From NCBI GenBank assembly GCA_902764415.1, contig CACWVU010000010.1:1-63221 (forward strand): a stretch of 63,221 nucleotides of DNA, given 5' to 3'. A program made the translations under genes and the position numbers. How positions within the stretch are numbered: the first letter of the stretch is position 1; every line of letters begins with the position of its first letter. The notes below the pieces were generated by a model. The model did not search any database and was not told where the DNA came from. It saw only the letters and a list, made by a program, of their open reading frames with translations. Of this stretch, positions 17,901-24,876 are shown piece by piece. This stretch comes from an uncultured bacterium (lineage in GTDB: Bacteria; Verrucomicrobiota; Kiritimatiellia; RFP12; UBA1067).

Positions 17901-18747
17901 GGCGAGCGGCGCGAACGATTCGATCATTGTCGGCTTGCCCTCTACCGAAGGCGCGAACGGCACCGTGGACTTCACGGGCGAGATTTCGGTTGCCGGCGGC
18001 GGCACCGGCTTGATCGCCGGTTTTGTGGACGAGACGTTCAAAGACAATACCGCGCTGGAGGTGATTGCCGTCCCGACTTCGGTGAAGTCGATACCGCAGC
18101 GCTTTGCGCGCAACTGCGTGAACCTGCGCAAGGTGTATCTGCACGACGGCATCACCAACATCAGCCACCGCTCGTTCCGCGGCCTGGAGAAGTGCTACTC
18201 CTTCACGCCGCTGCTGCCGCCGAAGCTCGAGTCGCTGGGCGTCTATGTGTTCCAGGCGAGCCCGCTCATCAAGGCACCGGTGTTCATTCCGCGGACGCTG
18301 ACGACCTGCACCGAAGACGAAGGGGACAAGCGAGTCTCGGCCTACTTCGACCAGGCCGGGTTCGCGGAGTTCCAGATCGAGGCCGGCGCCTCCCTGCCGA
18401 AGCGCCTGCTCTCGGGCGAGGTGGCTTCGATTCGTGAGATTAAGTTCCTCGGCAACGCCACCTGGGTGACCGGTTCCGGCGACAATAGTTCGTTCAAGTT
18501 CGACTCTTCGCGCGACAAGCGGGTGAGGATGAGCATGCCCCAGACGACGGCATGGAAGGCCTGGATGGCGAACGCTGCGAACGTGACTCCTTGGGCGCAG
18601 TGCGCGAGCGAGGACCGCGAGACATATTTCGAAGAGTTCGGAGCGGAGGCGGGGGTGCCGTATGGACTTACGACGGCCGCGGCGACCTGCCGCGGAATGT
18701 GGGTAGTGCCGCAGCGCCCGTCCGGCTCGGTGTACTATATCCGCTAA
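14980..18747 (+). CDS. ECF-like sigma factor fused to membrane helix and LamG/LRR surface protein
   Basis: One uninterrupted 1255-residue frame. Residues 1-180 are an ECF-type sigma factor: region 2 near 20-85 and region 4 with LPEETRRVIVLHYFESLSI and a helix-turn-helix near 128-172. A hydrophobic helix follows near 182-208. Residues 215-287 are low-complexity and encoded by tandem repeats and a palindrome. At 288 a Met starts a typical signal peptide (MNIQSVKSAAVKALAAGAML), then a beta-rich exported region, a LamG domain near 620-860, a BspA-like leucine-rich region near 1010-1130, and the tail SGSVYYIR. The start at 14980 has only a weak ribosome site (TTGGG). Either this is a membrane-tethered sigma factor carrying its own surface domain, or an older two-gene pair was joined when repeats removed the stop. 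The fusion could also be an assembly artefact, but the frame is clean. Confidence 0.75.
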   Translation: MSFIREVRNDIEREAFRLIREYHAMLVNEAKGLGADEQTAEDLAFKTIETYLAKPESELPPAEKLRSWLLGTIRNHYLHSVRGKARACTVYLDQSDVEKLQELGPVDNSTDEAILAHSDAEFVRKVLASLPEETRRVIVLHYFESLSIREIAALLARTPDSVKCNLYYARKVLAKRLGKALGRAALAIAALLFGGSLLYAAAVATGLAPSPFAADEESEVVFNAKSTENTEDSLTGLTGFTGLSEAGAPPQTPNHESRTTNHETQGDSPQQFESITVNSNANNEGNAMNIQSVKSAAVKALAAGAMLAATAAGADPVLGVSPTANTADSRAITITDMQYVDGAVVSVDISLEPIYCATGTLYAAFADADMGDSLAAWPNVAVAAQTVTEADSSVHYAMPAGWGSDGYKTVRFFLVSSVLRAGDYAQRLEYIDSSAASDVDTGVLPTENSRVEGGIMRTIDAAQIAVHGVGSTGFSTWVGSQNNVPCRYFGKPSYPNMQAKNLWYYFVQSSANFYYEDGNGVTKTAGYSSGSATVSTTLHLFNNGTDSTYRNALRLAYWRHYTNDVLVSSYIPVLLADGVTADLWDVVNDHPANCPGLTAGPAVNFGTSFTNVTSTVSAVRAIPGSNYIQDGLVAQWDGIENGGAGIHWDIAANGWKDLVGGLVLTKMGGEPTTDTTGVSLGSKTKLQVYDQGGRATTVGRVLGGTVKTVEIVGRDCTSGAQNFFLLAMDGTDSSQTINRLLMWYTDSSAHILGSVAMPQSNGISWFNDNDFGLAADENFSAAIVQPSAAQCLRYSNGQQCGSVAVANVVARSDRNSAAISLHGWYGKEGSTQTAYISAIRIYNRALTAQEIARNHALDAIRFRGESADGYRINNGRWQVRIRATSDDSSAVVAVGNVSGTEVETWVDLSSDIEISVRQFPAGKALRRWEDGSVVSYDERMKFAACYPVNAVAKLAVKNWTYANGELTNGDWTFAASGANDSIIVGLPSTEGANGTVDFTGEISVAGGGTGLIAGFVDETFKDNTALEVIAVPTSVKSIPQRFARNCVNLRKVYLHDGITNISHRSFRGLEKCYSFTPLLPPKLESLGVYVFQASPLIKAPVFIPRTLTTCTEDEGDKRVSAYFDQAGFAEFQIEAGASLPKRLLSGEVASIREIKFLGNATWVTGSGDNSSFKFDSSRDKRVRMSMPQTTAWKAWMANAANVTPWAQCASEDRETYFEEFGAEAGVPYGLTTAAATCRGMWVVPQRPSGSVYYIR
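15649..15788 (+). repeat. Cluster of 9-nt and 7-nt tandem repeats plus palindrome inside coding sequence
   Basis: In order: GCAAAGAGC-ACAGAGAAC-ACAGAGG (15649-15673), three ACAGGATT units spaced 9 nt apart (15682-15707), a GGGGCTCCGCCCC hairpin (about 15719-15731), heptamers of the ACGAACC type (about 15738-15769), and the GGGGGACAGTCCCC palindrome (15774-15788). All are translated in frame in the linker between the sigma factor and the surface protein. Confidence 0.75.
15841..18747 (+). CDS. Possible independent product: surface protein from internal start
   Basis: The same frame as the sigma-factor fusion, from an internal ATG at 15841 preceded by GAGGGAAACGCC. It would give 968 residues with its own signal peptide (positive MNIQSVK, then an Ala/Leu core ending TAAGADP). 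An N-terminal signal peptide buried mid-protein is unusual and suggests that this half was, or still is, translated separately. Domains: beta-rich export region, LamG, leucine-rich BspA-like, GSVYYIR tail. Confidence 0.45.
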   Translation: MNIQSVKSAAVKALAAGAMLAATAAGADPVLGVSPTANTADSRAITITDMQYVDGAVVSVDISLEPIYCATGTLYAAFADADMGDSLAAWPNVAVAAQTVTEADSSVHYAMPAGWGSDGYKTVRFFLVSSVLRAGDYAQRLEYIDSSAASDVDTGVLPTENSRVEGGIMRTIDAAQIAVHGVGSTGFSTWVGSQNNVPCRYFGKPSYPNMQAKNLWYYFVQSSANFYYEDGNGVTKTAGYSSGSATVSTTLHLFNNGTDSTYRNALRLAYWRHYTNDVLVSSYIPVLLADGVTADLWDVVNDHPANCPGLTAGPAVNFGTSFTNVTSTVSAVRAIPGSNYIQDGLVAQWDGIENGGAGIHWDIAANGWKDLVGGLVLTKMGGEPTTDTTGVSLGSKTKLQVYDQGGRATTVGRVLGGTVKTVEIVGRDCTSGAQNFFLLAMDGTDSSQTINRLLMWYTDSSAHILGSVAMPQSNGISWFNDNDFGLAADENFSAAIVQPSAAQCLRYSNGQQCGSVAVANVVARSDRNSAAISLHGWYGKEGSTQTAYISAIRIYNRALTAQEIARNHALDAIRFRGESADGYRINNGRWQVRIRATSDDSSAVVAVGNVSGTEVETWVDLSSDIEISVRQFPAGKALRRWEDGSVVSYDERMKFAACYPVNAVAKLAVKNWTYANGELTNGDWTFAASGANDSIIVGLPSTEGANGTVDFTGEISVAGGGTGLIAGFVDETFKDNTALEVIAVPTSVKSIPQRFARNCVNLRKVYLHDGITNISHRSFRGLEKCYSFTPLLPPKLESLGVYVFQASPLIKAPVFIPRTLTTCTEDEGDKRVSAYFDQAGFAEFQIEAGASLPKRLLSGEVASIREIKFLGNATWVTGSGDNSSFKFDSSRDKRVRMSMPQTTAWKAWMANAANVTPWAQCASEDRETYFEEFGAEAGVPYGLTTAAATCRGMWVVPQRPSGSVYYIR

Positions 18748-19198
18748 AAAGTGTTTGAGTGATGAGTGTTTGAGTTAAGTGGGAACTCCAATGGTTGGGA
18801 CTCTCGCGGCTTCGGGCTGGGGCGTTCGCCCCGCCGAACGCTCGTCCTCCTAACGTGCCTCGCTCGGGATTCTCGACACTGACCGCAACGCGCTTCCGTT
18901 CCTAACGCGCTTAGGTCTCGAATCATGTCGTCGGGCCTACGCCCCGCCCTCCGCCGCGTCCGCCCGTATTTTCGTCCCTGCTCAAGTCCTGTCTGAGTCC
19001 ATCGAACCTACCCTAGCGGCGAAGCGGGGAGGGGGGTGAGTGAGGAAGGCGGGTGCGACTCGCCGTGTGAGTGATCCTGTGCGCAACCAGCGATAGGATT
19101 CAGGCTGCCAGGGTACACCAGGCCGGTTGTCCTAAGCGCGGAAGGCGACAAAGTCACCCGCGACGAGACCGAACCCCCGCTCCCCGCTGAGCCGCGCC
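18748..19198. other. Gene-free GC-rich stretch
   Basis: About 450 bp with no convincing coding frame. Seen: the direct repeat AGTGTTTGAGT twice just after the upstream stop, a hairpin GGGGC-GTTC-GCCCC (18819-18832), and a block at about 19030-19190 with several short complementary segments. No tRNA, tmRNA, SRP or RNase P signature could be matched by eye. It may be a structured RNA or a decayed gene. Confidence 0.4.
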
Positions 19199-19222
19199 TT
19201 GCGCGCGTGCGCGATAATTTGG

Positions 19223-19228
19223 TATAAT
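19223..19228 (+). promoter_or_regulatory. Extended -10 of the ACT-domain gene
   Basis: TTTGGTATAATACCCGC runs directly into the ATG at 19235. A weak -35 TTGCGC lies at 19199-19204 (18-bp spacer). The mRNA should be leaderless. Confidence 0.7.
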
Positions 19229-19234
19229 ACCCGC

Positions 19235-19675
19235 ATGCAAATCAGACAGATATCGATATTTCTCCAGAACCAGCCCGGGCAGCTCAGCCAGATCTGCCGC
19301 GCGCTGGCCGACGCAGGCATCAACATCGCGACGCTTTCGCTCGCCGACACCAGCGACTTCGGCATCGTCCGGATGATCGTCGACGACCATGAGCGCGCCA
19401 AGGACGTGCTCGCCGCGGCGGGCTATGTGGCCAACGTGTCCGAGGTGGTCGCCGTCTGCGTGCCCGACCGTCCCGGCGGCATGGCCGGCGTGATGCAGGT
19501 CCTCGACCGCGCCGGCGTCGACATCGAGTACAGCTACGCCTTCGCCTTCCACAAGGGCGAGAAGGCGGTGCTGGTGTTCAGGTTCGACGACAACGCCGCC
19601 GCCGCCAAGGCGCTGGCCGACGCCGGCTACATGACGCTGAACGAGGAGGAGGCGGTCGCCTCCGCCGCGCAGTAG
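19235..19675 (+). CDS. Tandem ACT-domain amino-acid-binding protein
   Basis: 146 residues forming two ACT domains: residues 1-70 (QISIFLQNQPGQLSQICRAL, then NIATLSLADTSDFGIVRMIV) and 71-140 (VAVCVPDRPGGMAGVMQVL). Such proteins bind amino acids allosterically and act as free-standing regulators; in many genomes they sit next to phenylacetate-CoA ligase-like genes, here next to threonine synthase. The start is fixed by the promoter, whose -10 ends 6 bp before the ATG; there is no ribosome-binding site. thrC begins 10 bp after the stop, so a role sensing an aspartate-family amino acid is a reasonable inference. Confidence 0.8.
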   Translation: MQIRQISIFLQNQPGQLSQICRALADAGINIATLSLADTSDFGIVRMIVDDHERAKDVLAAAGYVANVSEVVAVCVPDRPGGMAGVMQVLDRAGVDIEYSYAFAFHKGEKAVLVFRFDDNAAAAKALADAGYMTLNEEEAVASAAQ

Positions 19676-19685
19676 TCCCAAGGCC

Positions 19686-21098
19686 ATGTCGGTATCCTAC
19701 ATTTCGACGCGCACCGGCGAGCAGGCGTCCGGCGTCGAGACCGTCTTCCGCGGGCTCGCGCGCGACGGCGGGCTGTATCTGCCAGTCGGCGTCGGCGAGA
19801 TCGCCGGCATCCGCTCCGCCGACACGCTGCGCAGGGCGGAGGAGCTGGTGCTCGCGGAGTTCTTCGGCGACATGCCCGAGGGCGTCCGCAACGACGCCGT
19901 GGAGCGGCTCCTCTCGCGCTTTCCCGCCGCCGACCCGGTGCCGGTGGTCGAGAAGGGCGCGCTCCATTTCCTCGAGCTCTTCCACGGCCGCACTGGCGCG
20001 TTCAAGGACGTGGCCCTGTCGATGCTGCCGGTCTTCATGCGCCACGCGGCCGCGGGGCGGCGCGTGCTGGTGCTGACGGCGACGAGCGGCGACACCGGCT
20101 CCGCGGCGATGCAGGGCTTCGCCGGCGTGGACGGCACAGAGATCGCAGTCTTCTATCCGGCCGAGGGCACCTCGCGGGTGCAGCGGCTCCAGATGGTGAC
20201 GCCGTCCGAGCCCAACGTCCACGCAGTCGGCATCCGCGGCAACTTCGACGACGCCCAGACGGCGGTGAAGCGCATCTTCGCCGACCCGGCGATCGCGGCC
20301 GAGGCCGCGGCGCACGGGGTGACGCTCTCGAGCGCTAACTCGATCAACACTGGCCGGCTGGTGCCGCAGGTGGCGTACTACGCGCTCGCCGGCGCGCGGC
20401 TGGGGCGCGAGTTCGACGTGGTGGTGCCGTCCGGCAACTTCGGCAACATCCTCGCCGCCTGGTACGCGAAGCGCGTCGGCGCTCCGATTAGGCGGCTTGT
20501 CGTGGCCTCGAACGTGAACGACGTCCTCGCGCGCTTCGTGAAGACGGGCGTCTACGAGCCGGGGCCGGACTTCACGGTCACCAACTCGCCGTCGATGGAC
20601 ATCCGCATTTCGTCCAACGTCGAGCGGCTTTTGTGGGAGCTCAACTTCGAGGGCGACGCCGCGGCGGCCTGCGCGGCTACGGCGCGGCTGATGTCCGATC
20701 TCAGGGAGAAGGGCCGATACGAGCTTTCAGCCGCGGCGAAGGCGCGGCTCCTCTCCGAGTTCGAGGGCGGCGTCGCGACGCCGGAGGAGACGGAATCCGA
20801 GATGCGCCGCCTGCGCGACGAGGAGGGGTATCTCGTCGACCCGCACACCGCGGTCGGCTCGTTCGTGGCGCGGCGGCTCGGGTATCCGCGGGACGGCGTC
20901 CCCTGCGTCGTCGCCGCGACCGCCACGCCCTACAAGTTCCCCGAGACCTGCCGCCGCGCCTACGGCGAGGACGTGCTCGTCGACCCGCCGCCGTCCGTGG
21001 CCGGGCTCGAGCGGCTGCCGGTGGCGCAGAAGCGCGTCTGCGACGTCGGGGAGATGGACGCGGTGGTGCGCTCTTTCATCGGCGGAGGTGCGGCGTGA
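19686..21098 (+). CDS. thrC: Threonine synthase
   Basis: 470 residues, normal for the long PLP-dependent threonine synthase class that converts O-phosphohomoserine to threonine. The PLP lysine is K107 in GAFKDVA; the phosphate-binding loop TATSGDTGSAA follows, and SSANSINTGRL is also typical of the family. Ribosome site CAAGG precedes the ATG. It is co-transcribed with the ACT protein upstream; the next gene overlaps its stop by 4 bp (GTGA). Homoserine pathway partners are not in the window. Confidence 0.93.
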   Translation: MSVSYISTRTGEQASGVETVFRGLARDGGLYLPVGVGEIAGIRSADTLRRAEELVLAEFFGDMPEGVRNDAVERLLSRFPAADPVPVVEKGALHFLELFHGRTGAFKDVALSMLPVFMRHAAAGRRVLVLTATSGDTGSAAMQGFAGVDGTEIAVFYPAEGTSRVQRLQMVTPSEPNVHAVGIRGNFDDAQTAVKRIFADPAIAAEAAAHGVTLSSANSINTGRLVPQVAYYALAGARLGREFDVVVPSGNFGNILAAWYAKRVGAPIRRLVVASNVNDVLARFVKTGVYEPGPDFTVTNSPSMDIRISSNVERLLWELNFEGDAAAACAATARLMSDLREKGRYELSAAAKARLLSEFEGGVATPEETESEMRRLRDEEGYLVDPHTAVGSFVARRLGYPRDGVPCVVAATATPYKFPETCRRAYGEDVLVDPPPSVAGLERLPVAQKRVCDVGEMDAVVRSFIGGGAA

Positions 21099-22561
21099 CG
21101 GCCGGCCGGTCCATTCTGGCGGCCGCGGCGCTATCCGCGGCGCTTTCCGCCGGCGCGGGTCCGGCGTGGACGCCGGTCGAGACGCTGTCGCCCGGGGTGG
21201 TGACGATGACCGCGCACGTCGAGTCGCCGCGGAAAATCCGGTTCTTCGCGGTCAAGGTGGACATGAAGACGGCCGACATCGGGTTCGTCGCGACCGGCCG
21301 CGCGAGCGGCTGGGGGCGTCCGCTCGAAGAGGCGCCGACGCTCTACGACGGCCGCGGCGAGAAGATCGAGCCTGCCGACGTGCGCACCCGGCGCGAGACG
21401 CCGGCGGAGTTCCTCCAGAAAGGCGGCAAGGGCGCGCTCTTCGCGTTCGCGACGCGCGCGACGCGCCATCCGTATTCCGGCGACTTCGCCGATCCGAGGG
21501 GGCTTTTCATCGCCAACGGCGTGGTGGTGAGCAACTCCAGGCACGGGCGCGGGCCGGTGTTCGCGGTGCGCCGCGACGGCGAGCTGGAGATCGCCGACCG
21601 GATCATGCCGGCCGAGGTGCCTGACCTCCTCTTCGCCCAGACCGGCGACGTGGTGATCCGCCGCGACGGACGCGACGTCGTCTCGCCCGAGCGCCGCAAC
21701 GTCGCGCCGTGCCTGGCGGTCGGGCTTTCCGCGGACCGGAAGCAGCTTTTCGTGGTCACGGCCGACGACGGCGAGCGGATTGCCGGCGGGACCGGCGCCG
21801 ACTACCACGACATGAACGACGCGCTTGAAACCCTCGGCGCATCGGACGCGATCAGCTTTGAGCACGGCGGCGCGACCGGGATTTTTGCGGCGGGGAAGGA
21901 CGGCGCGCCGCGGCAGCTCAACCAGCTGGGGCCGAAGCCAAACGCCGCGTGCGTCATCTCCTGCCTCGGGGTGACGCTGGGGCGTCCGAAGGGCAGTGGC
22001 GCGCCGCGCAAGGTAAACCCGGCGCAGGTGAAGGGGTCGCTCGTGATGCCGAAGGTGACGCCGATGAAGGGGCGTGACCGCGGCGCCGAGCTGACGCTGG
22101 GGATGCAGGTGAAGGCGCAGCTCAAGGGCGAATTGCCGCGCATCAAGCGGCCGGTGCTCAGCGTCTCGGCGCTCTTCGAGACCGACGGGCTCTGGCGCAG
22201 CTATGACGTGGTGCTGACCGACCAGAAGACTCCGAGCGGAATCAACATCAACGCCGAGCAGACGCCGGCCATGGTGTCGACCTGGCAGCCGGAGGTGACG
22301 CTGAAGGATTGGAAGTCGCCGGTGTTCGGCGACGCGAAGCACGGGCTTTTCAAGGGCTGCGGGATTTCGTCTTCGTCCGCCAAGCTCATCGCGTGGCGGC
22401 TGGAGCTCTGGCAGAACGGCGGACTGGTGGCGGTCTGCGAGTCGGACCAGAAGCAGCTCCGGAAGCTGGGCGTGCCCGAGGACTGGCACGTGAAGGGCAA
22501 GTACGCCGGCAAGATAACCTACCGCTGGCCACCGCCGCCGGACAAGGACAAGAAGAAGTAG
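21095..22561 (+). CDS. Exported phosphodiester glycosidase (DUF2233/NAGPA family)
   Basis: 488 residues from a GTG overlapping the thrC stop (GTGA). Residues 1-22 form a signal peptide (TAGRSILAAAALSAALSAGAG). The catalytic family region spans about 25-290, with LFIANGVVVSN, a CLAVGLSADRKQLFVVTADDG strand pair and GGTGADYHDMNDALETLGA followed by SFEHGGATGI, the hallmark of phosphodiester alpha-GlcNAcase-like enzymes that uncap sugar phosphodiesters. The last 170 residues (from about 300) are an extra beta-rich domain I do not recognise. Likely periplasmic; the substrate cannot be read from sequence. Confidence 0.75.
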   Translation: MTAGRSILAAAALSAALSAGAGPAWTPVETLSPGVVTMTAHVESPRKIRFFAVKVDMKTADIGFVATGRASGWGRPLEEAPTLYDGRGEKIEPADVRTRRETPAEFLQKGGKGALFAFATRATRHPYSGDFADPRGLFIANGVVVSNSRHGRGPVFAVRRDGELEIADRIMPAEVPDLLFAQTGDVVIRRDGRDVVSPERRNVAPCLAVGLSADRKQLFVVTADDGERIAGGTGADYHDMNDALETLGASDAISFEHGGATGIFAAGKDGAPRQLNQLGPKPNAACVISCLGVTLGRPKGSGAPRKVNPAQVKGSLVMPKVTPMKGRDRGAELTLGMQVKAQLKGELPRIKRPVLSVSALFETDGLWRSYDVVLTDQKTPSGININAEQTPAMVSTWQPEVTLKDWKSPVFGDAKHGLFKGCGISSSSAKLIAWRLELWQNGGLVAVCESDQKQLRKLGVPEDWHVKGKYAGKITYRWPPPPDKDKKK

Positions 22562-22562
22562 C

Positions 22563-23192
22563 ATGAAGATCAAGACTGCGGTCGTGAACGGAGCGGAGAT
22601 CTCCGCGGAGGCGGTCGAGTTCGAGCTCGAGCGGCTGGTGAGGTTCTATTCGGCGCACGGCGCGTCGGCCGAGGAGGTGCGCGGGTGCCTGGGCCTGCTG
22701 CGCGAGAAGGCGCTCGAGCAGGCGATCGGCGCGAGGCTGCTCCTGGACCGCTCGGCGGAGCTGGACATACCGGTGACCGCGGCGGACGTGGACGCCGAGG
22801 TGGAGCGGGTGGTCGCGCAGATCGGCGGGCGCGAGGCGTACCTCGCGGCGCTGAAGGCGCAGGGTGTGAGCGAGGATGGCTTCCGCCGCGAGCTCGAGAA
22901 GGGCGCGAAGGTGAACAAGCTCGTCGAGCAGGCGTGCGCGTCGGTGGCGGAGCCGACCGACGCCGAGATCGCCGCCTTCTTCGAGTCGCGCCGCGATGCG
23001 TACGCGAAGGAGAACCGCACGCTGGTGGACGCGCACGACGAGATCCGGGACTTGCTGCGGCACGATGCGCGGGGCAAGGCGATGGACGCGTTCGTAGCGG
23101 AGCTGAAGGCGGCGGCGAAGATCGAGTACAAGACGGTAGACTCTCCGCACCACGAGCACGGCTGCTCCTGCGGCTGCGGCCACCACCACTGA
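22563..23192 (+). CDS. SurA-N-like chaperone with His/Cys-rich tail
   Basis: 209 residues. Residues 5-150 resemble the helical SurA_N/trigger-factor-like chaperone region (a start as VNGAEISAEAVEFELERLV, then VTAADVDAEVERVVAQIGG). There is no PPIase domain and no clear signal peptide. The C-terminus is HHEHGCSCGCGHHH, 14 residues with six His and three Cys, a likely metal-binding tail comparable to SlyD or nitrogenase-maturation FKBP tails. Starts 2 bp after the preceding stop. Possibly a cytoplasmic holdase or metallochaperone; low certainty on function. Confidence 0.65.
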   Translation: MKIKTAVVNGAEISAEAVEFELERLVRFYSAHGASAEEVRGCLGLLREKALEQAIGARLLLDRSAELDIPVTAADVDAEVERVVAQIGGREAYLAALKAQGVSEDGFRRELEKGAKVNKLVEQACASVAEPTDAEIAAFFESRRDAYAKENRTLVDAHDEIRDLLRHDARGKAMDAFVAELKAAAKIEYKTVDSPHHEHGCSCGCGHHH

Positions 23193-23210
23193 GGCGGCGG
23201 GAAGGACGAA

Positions 23211-24068
23211 ATGGAGATCACCTCCTTCAGCAACCCCAAGATCAAGCACGTCGTCCGGCTGCGCAACCGCCGCGACCGCGACGAGGCGGGGGAGATGATC
23301 GTCGAGGGCTACCGCGAGTGCCGCCGCGCGCTCGACGCGGGGTATCGTCCGAAGGCGCTTTTCCACTGTCCGGAGATGTACCTCAAGAACGAGCACGAGG
23401 GCGCGATCGTGGAGGAGTGCGCGGCGCTGGGGGCGGACGTCTACACCTGCCCCGCGCCGATCTTCGCGAAGATCGCCTACAAGGAACGCCCGGACGGGCT
23501 GCTGATGATTGGCCCCCACGTGTCGCGGCGGCTCGAGGACCTCAGGCTGCCCGCGAACGCGCTGGTGATCGTCGCCGAGGCGATCGAGAAGCCGGGCAAC
23601 CTCGGCACGATCCTCCGCTCGGCGGACGCGGCCGGCGCGGCGGCGGTGATCGTCTGCGACCGCGTGACCGACGTCCACAACCCGAACGTGGTGCGCGCCT
23701 CTACGGGCACGATGTTCACCGTGCCGATCGCCGAGGCTTCGAGCGACGAGGCTCTTTCGTTCCTGAAGGAGCGCGGATTCAGGATCCTGGCCGCGACGCC
23801 GCACGCCGAGAAGCTGCATTTCGAGGAGGACCTTTCCGGCAACGTGGCGATCGCGCTGGGGGCGGAGCAGTACGGGCTCACCGCGAAGTGGATGGACGGC
23901 GCGGACATCCGGGTCAGGATCCCGATGCTCGGCGTCGCCGACTCGCTCAACGTGAGCGCGGCGGCGGTCATCCTGGCCTACGAGGCGGTGCGGCAGCGCA
24001 TCGCGTCCGGCGCAGCGGCGGTGCCGGCGGCCGAGCCGTGGCACGGCGAGGGCAAGGTCGACCATTGA
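23211..24068 (+). CDS. TrmH/SpoU-family RNA 2'-O-methyltransferase
   Basis: 285 residues. An N-terminal substrate-binding region (SNPKIKHVVRLRNRRDR) precedes the trefoil-knot SPOUT domain. Three family motifs are visible: EKPGNLGTILRSADAAGA (motif 1), ALGAEQYGL (motif 2) and IPMLGVADSLNVSAAAVILAYE split over the knot (motif 3). Such enzymes methylate the ribose of rRNA or tRNA with SAM; by domain layout this resembles the 23S rRNA RlmB/TsnR type, but the exact site is not assignable. Strong GGAAGGA ribosome site. Confidence 0.88.
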   Translation: MEITSFSNPKIKHVVRLRNRRDRDEAGEMIVEGYRECRRALDAGYRPKALFHCPEMYLKNEHEGAIVEECAALGADVYTCPAPIFAKIAYKERPDGLLMIGPHVSRRLEDLRLPANALVIVAEAIEKPGNLGTILRSADAAGAAAVIVCDRVTDVHNPNVVRASTGTMFTVPIAEASSDEALSFLKERGFRILAATPHAEKLHFEEDLSGNVAIALGAEQYGLTAKWMDGADIRVRIPMLGVADSLNVSAAAVILAYEAVRQRIASGAAAVPAAEPWHGEGKVDH

Positions 24069-24096
24069 CGGAGATTTACAGACAAGGAGGAGAAAC

Positions 24097-24876
24097 ATGG
24101 CAAAGATTCATCCAACGGCAATAGTGGAAGACGGCGCGCAGCTCGGCGCGGACGTCGAGATCGGCCCGATGGCGCACATCGGCCCGGACGTCAGGCTCGG
24201 CGACGGCGTGAGGGTAGCGCAGGGCGCGATCGTCGACGGCCACACCACGATCGGGGCGATGTGCCAGATCTTCCCCTACGCCTGCATCGGCATGAAGACG
24301 CAGGACCTCAAGTACAAGGACGGCTCGGTCTCCTACGTCGAGATCGGCGAGCGCACCGTCATCCGCGAGTTCGCCACCGTCCACCTCGGCACCGCCGACG
24401 GCGAGAAGACGGTGATCGGCTCCGACTGCCTCTTCATGTGCTACTGCCACGCGGCGCACGGGGTGATCCTCGGCAACCACTGCATCTGCTCGAACTCGGT
24501 GCAGCTCGCGGGCGACGTGCACCTCGAGGACTATGCGATCATCGGCGGCTGCTCGGCGTCGCACCAGTTCTGCACCGTCGGCTGCCACGCGATGGTCGGC
24601 GGCATGACCAAGATCCGCCAGGACGTGCCGCCGTATATGCTCTGCGACATGGTCGAAGGCGCGATGAAGGTGATCGGCGTCAACGTGGTCGGCCTCACCC
24701 GGCGCGGGTTCAGGCGCGAGGCGATCCAGGCGCTCAAGGAGGCGCACCGCTTCCTCTACCGCGACGGGCTAAACCGCACCCAGGCGCTCGAGCGGGTGGA
24801 GAACGACGTCGAGCAGACCGAGGAAGTGAAGCGCCTCGTCGCCTTCTACCGCCACTCGCAGCGGGGAGTAGCATGA
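24097..24876 (+). CDS. lpxA: UDP-N-acetylglucosamine acyltransferase
   Basis: 259 residues, standard length. Left-handed beta-helix hexapeptide repeats run from IHPTAIVEDGAQLGADVEI to about 190, followed by a helical C-terminus. The catalytic His is H121 in CHAAHGVILGN, and QDVPPYMLCDMVEGAMKVIGVN covers the usual substrate-binding stretch. First step of lipid A synthesis in the cytoplasm. A strong AAGGAGG precedes the ATG. lpxC, lpxD and fabZ are not adjacent. The stop overlaps dnaX by 4 bp. Confidence 0.93.
   Translation: MAKIHPTAIVEDGAQLGADVEIGPMAHIGPDVRLGDGVRVAQGAIVDGHTTIGAMCQIFPYACIGMKTQDLKYKDGSVSYVEIGERTVIREFATVHLGTADGEKTVIGSDCLFMCYCHAAHGVILGNHCICSNSVQLAGDVHLEDYAIIGGCSASHQFCTVGCHAMVGGMTKIRQDVPPYMLCDMVEGAMKVIGVNVVGLTRRGFRREAIQALKEAHRFLYRDGLNRTQALERVENDVEQTEEVKRLVAFYRHSQRGVA

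Noticed and set aside
19030..19190. RNase P or SRP RNA
   Set aside because: Some short matches (CAGG...CCAGG, GGAAGG) but the universal core segments of either RNA could not be placed.
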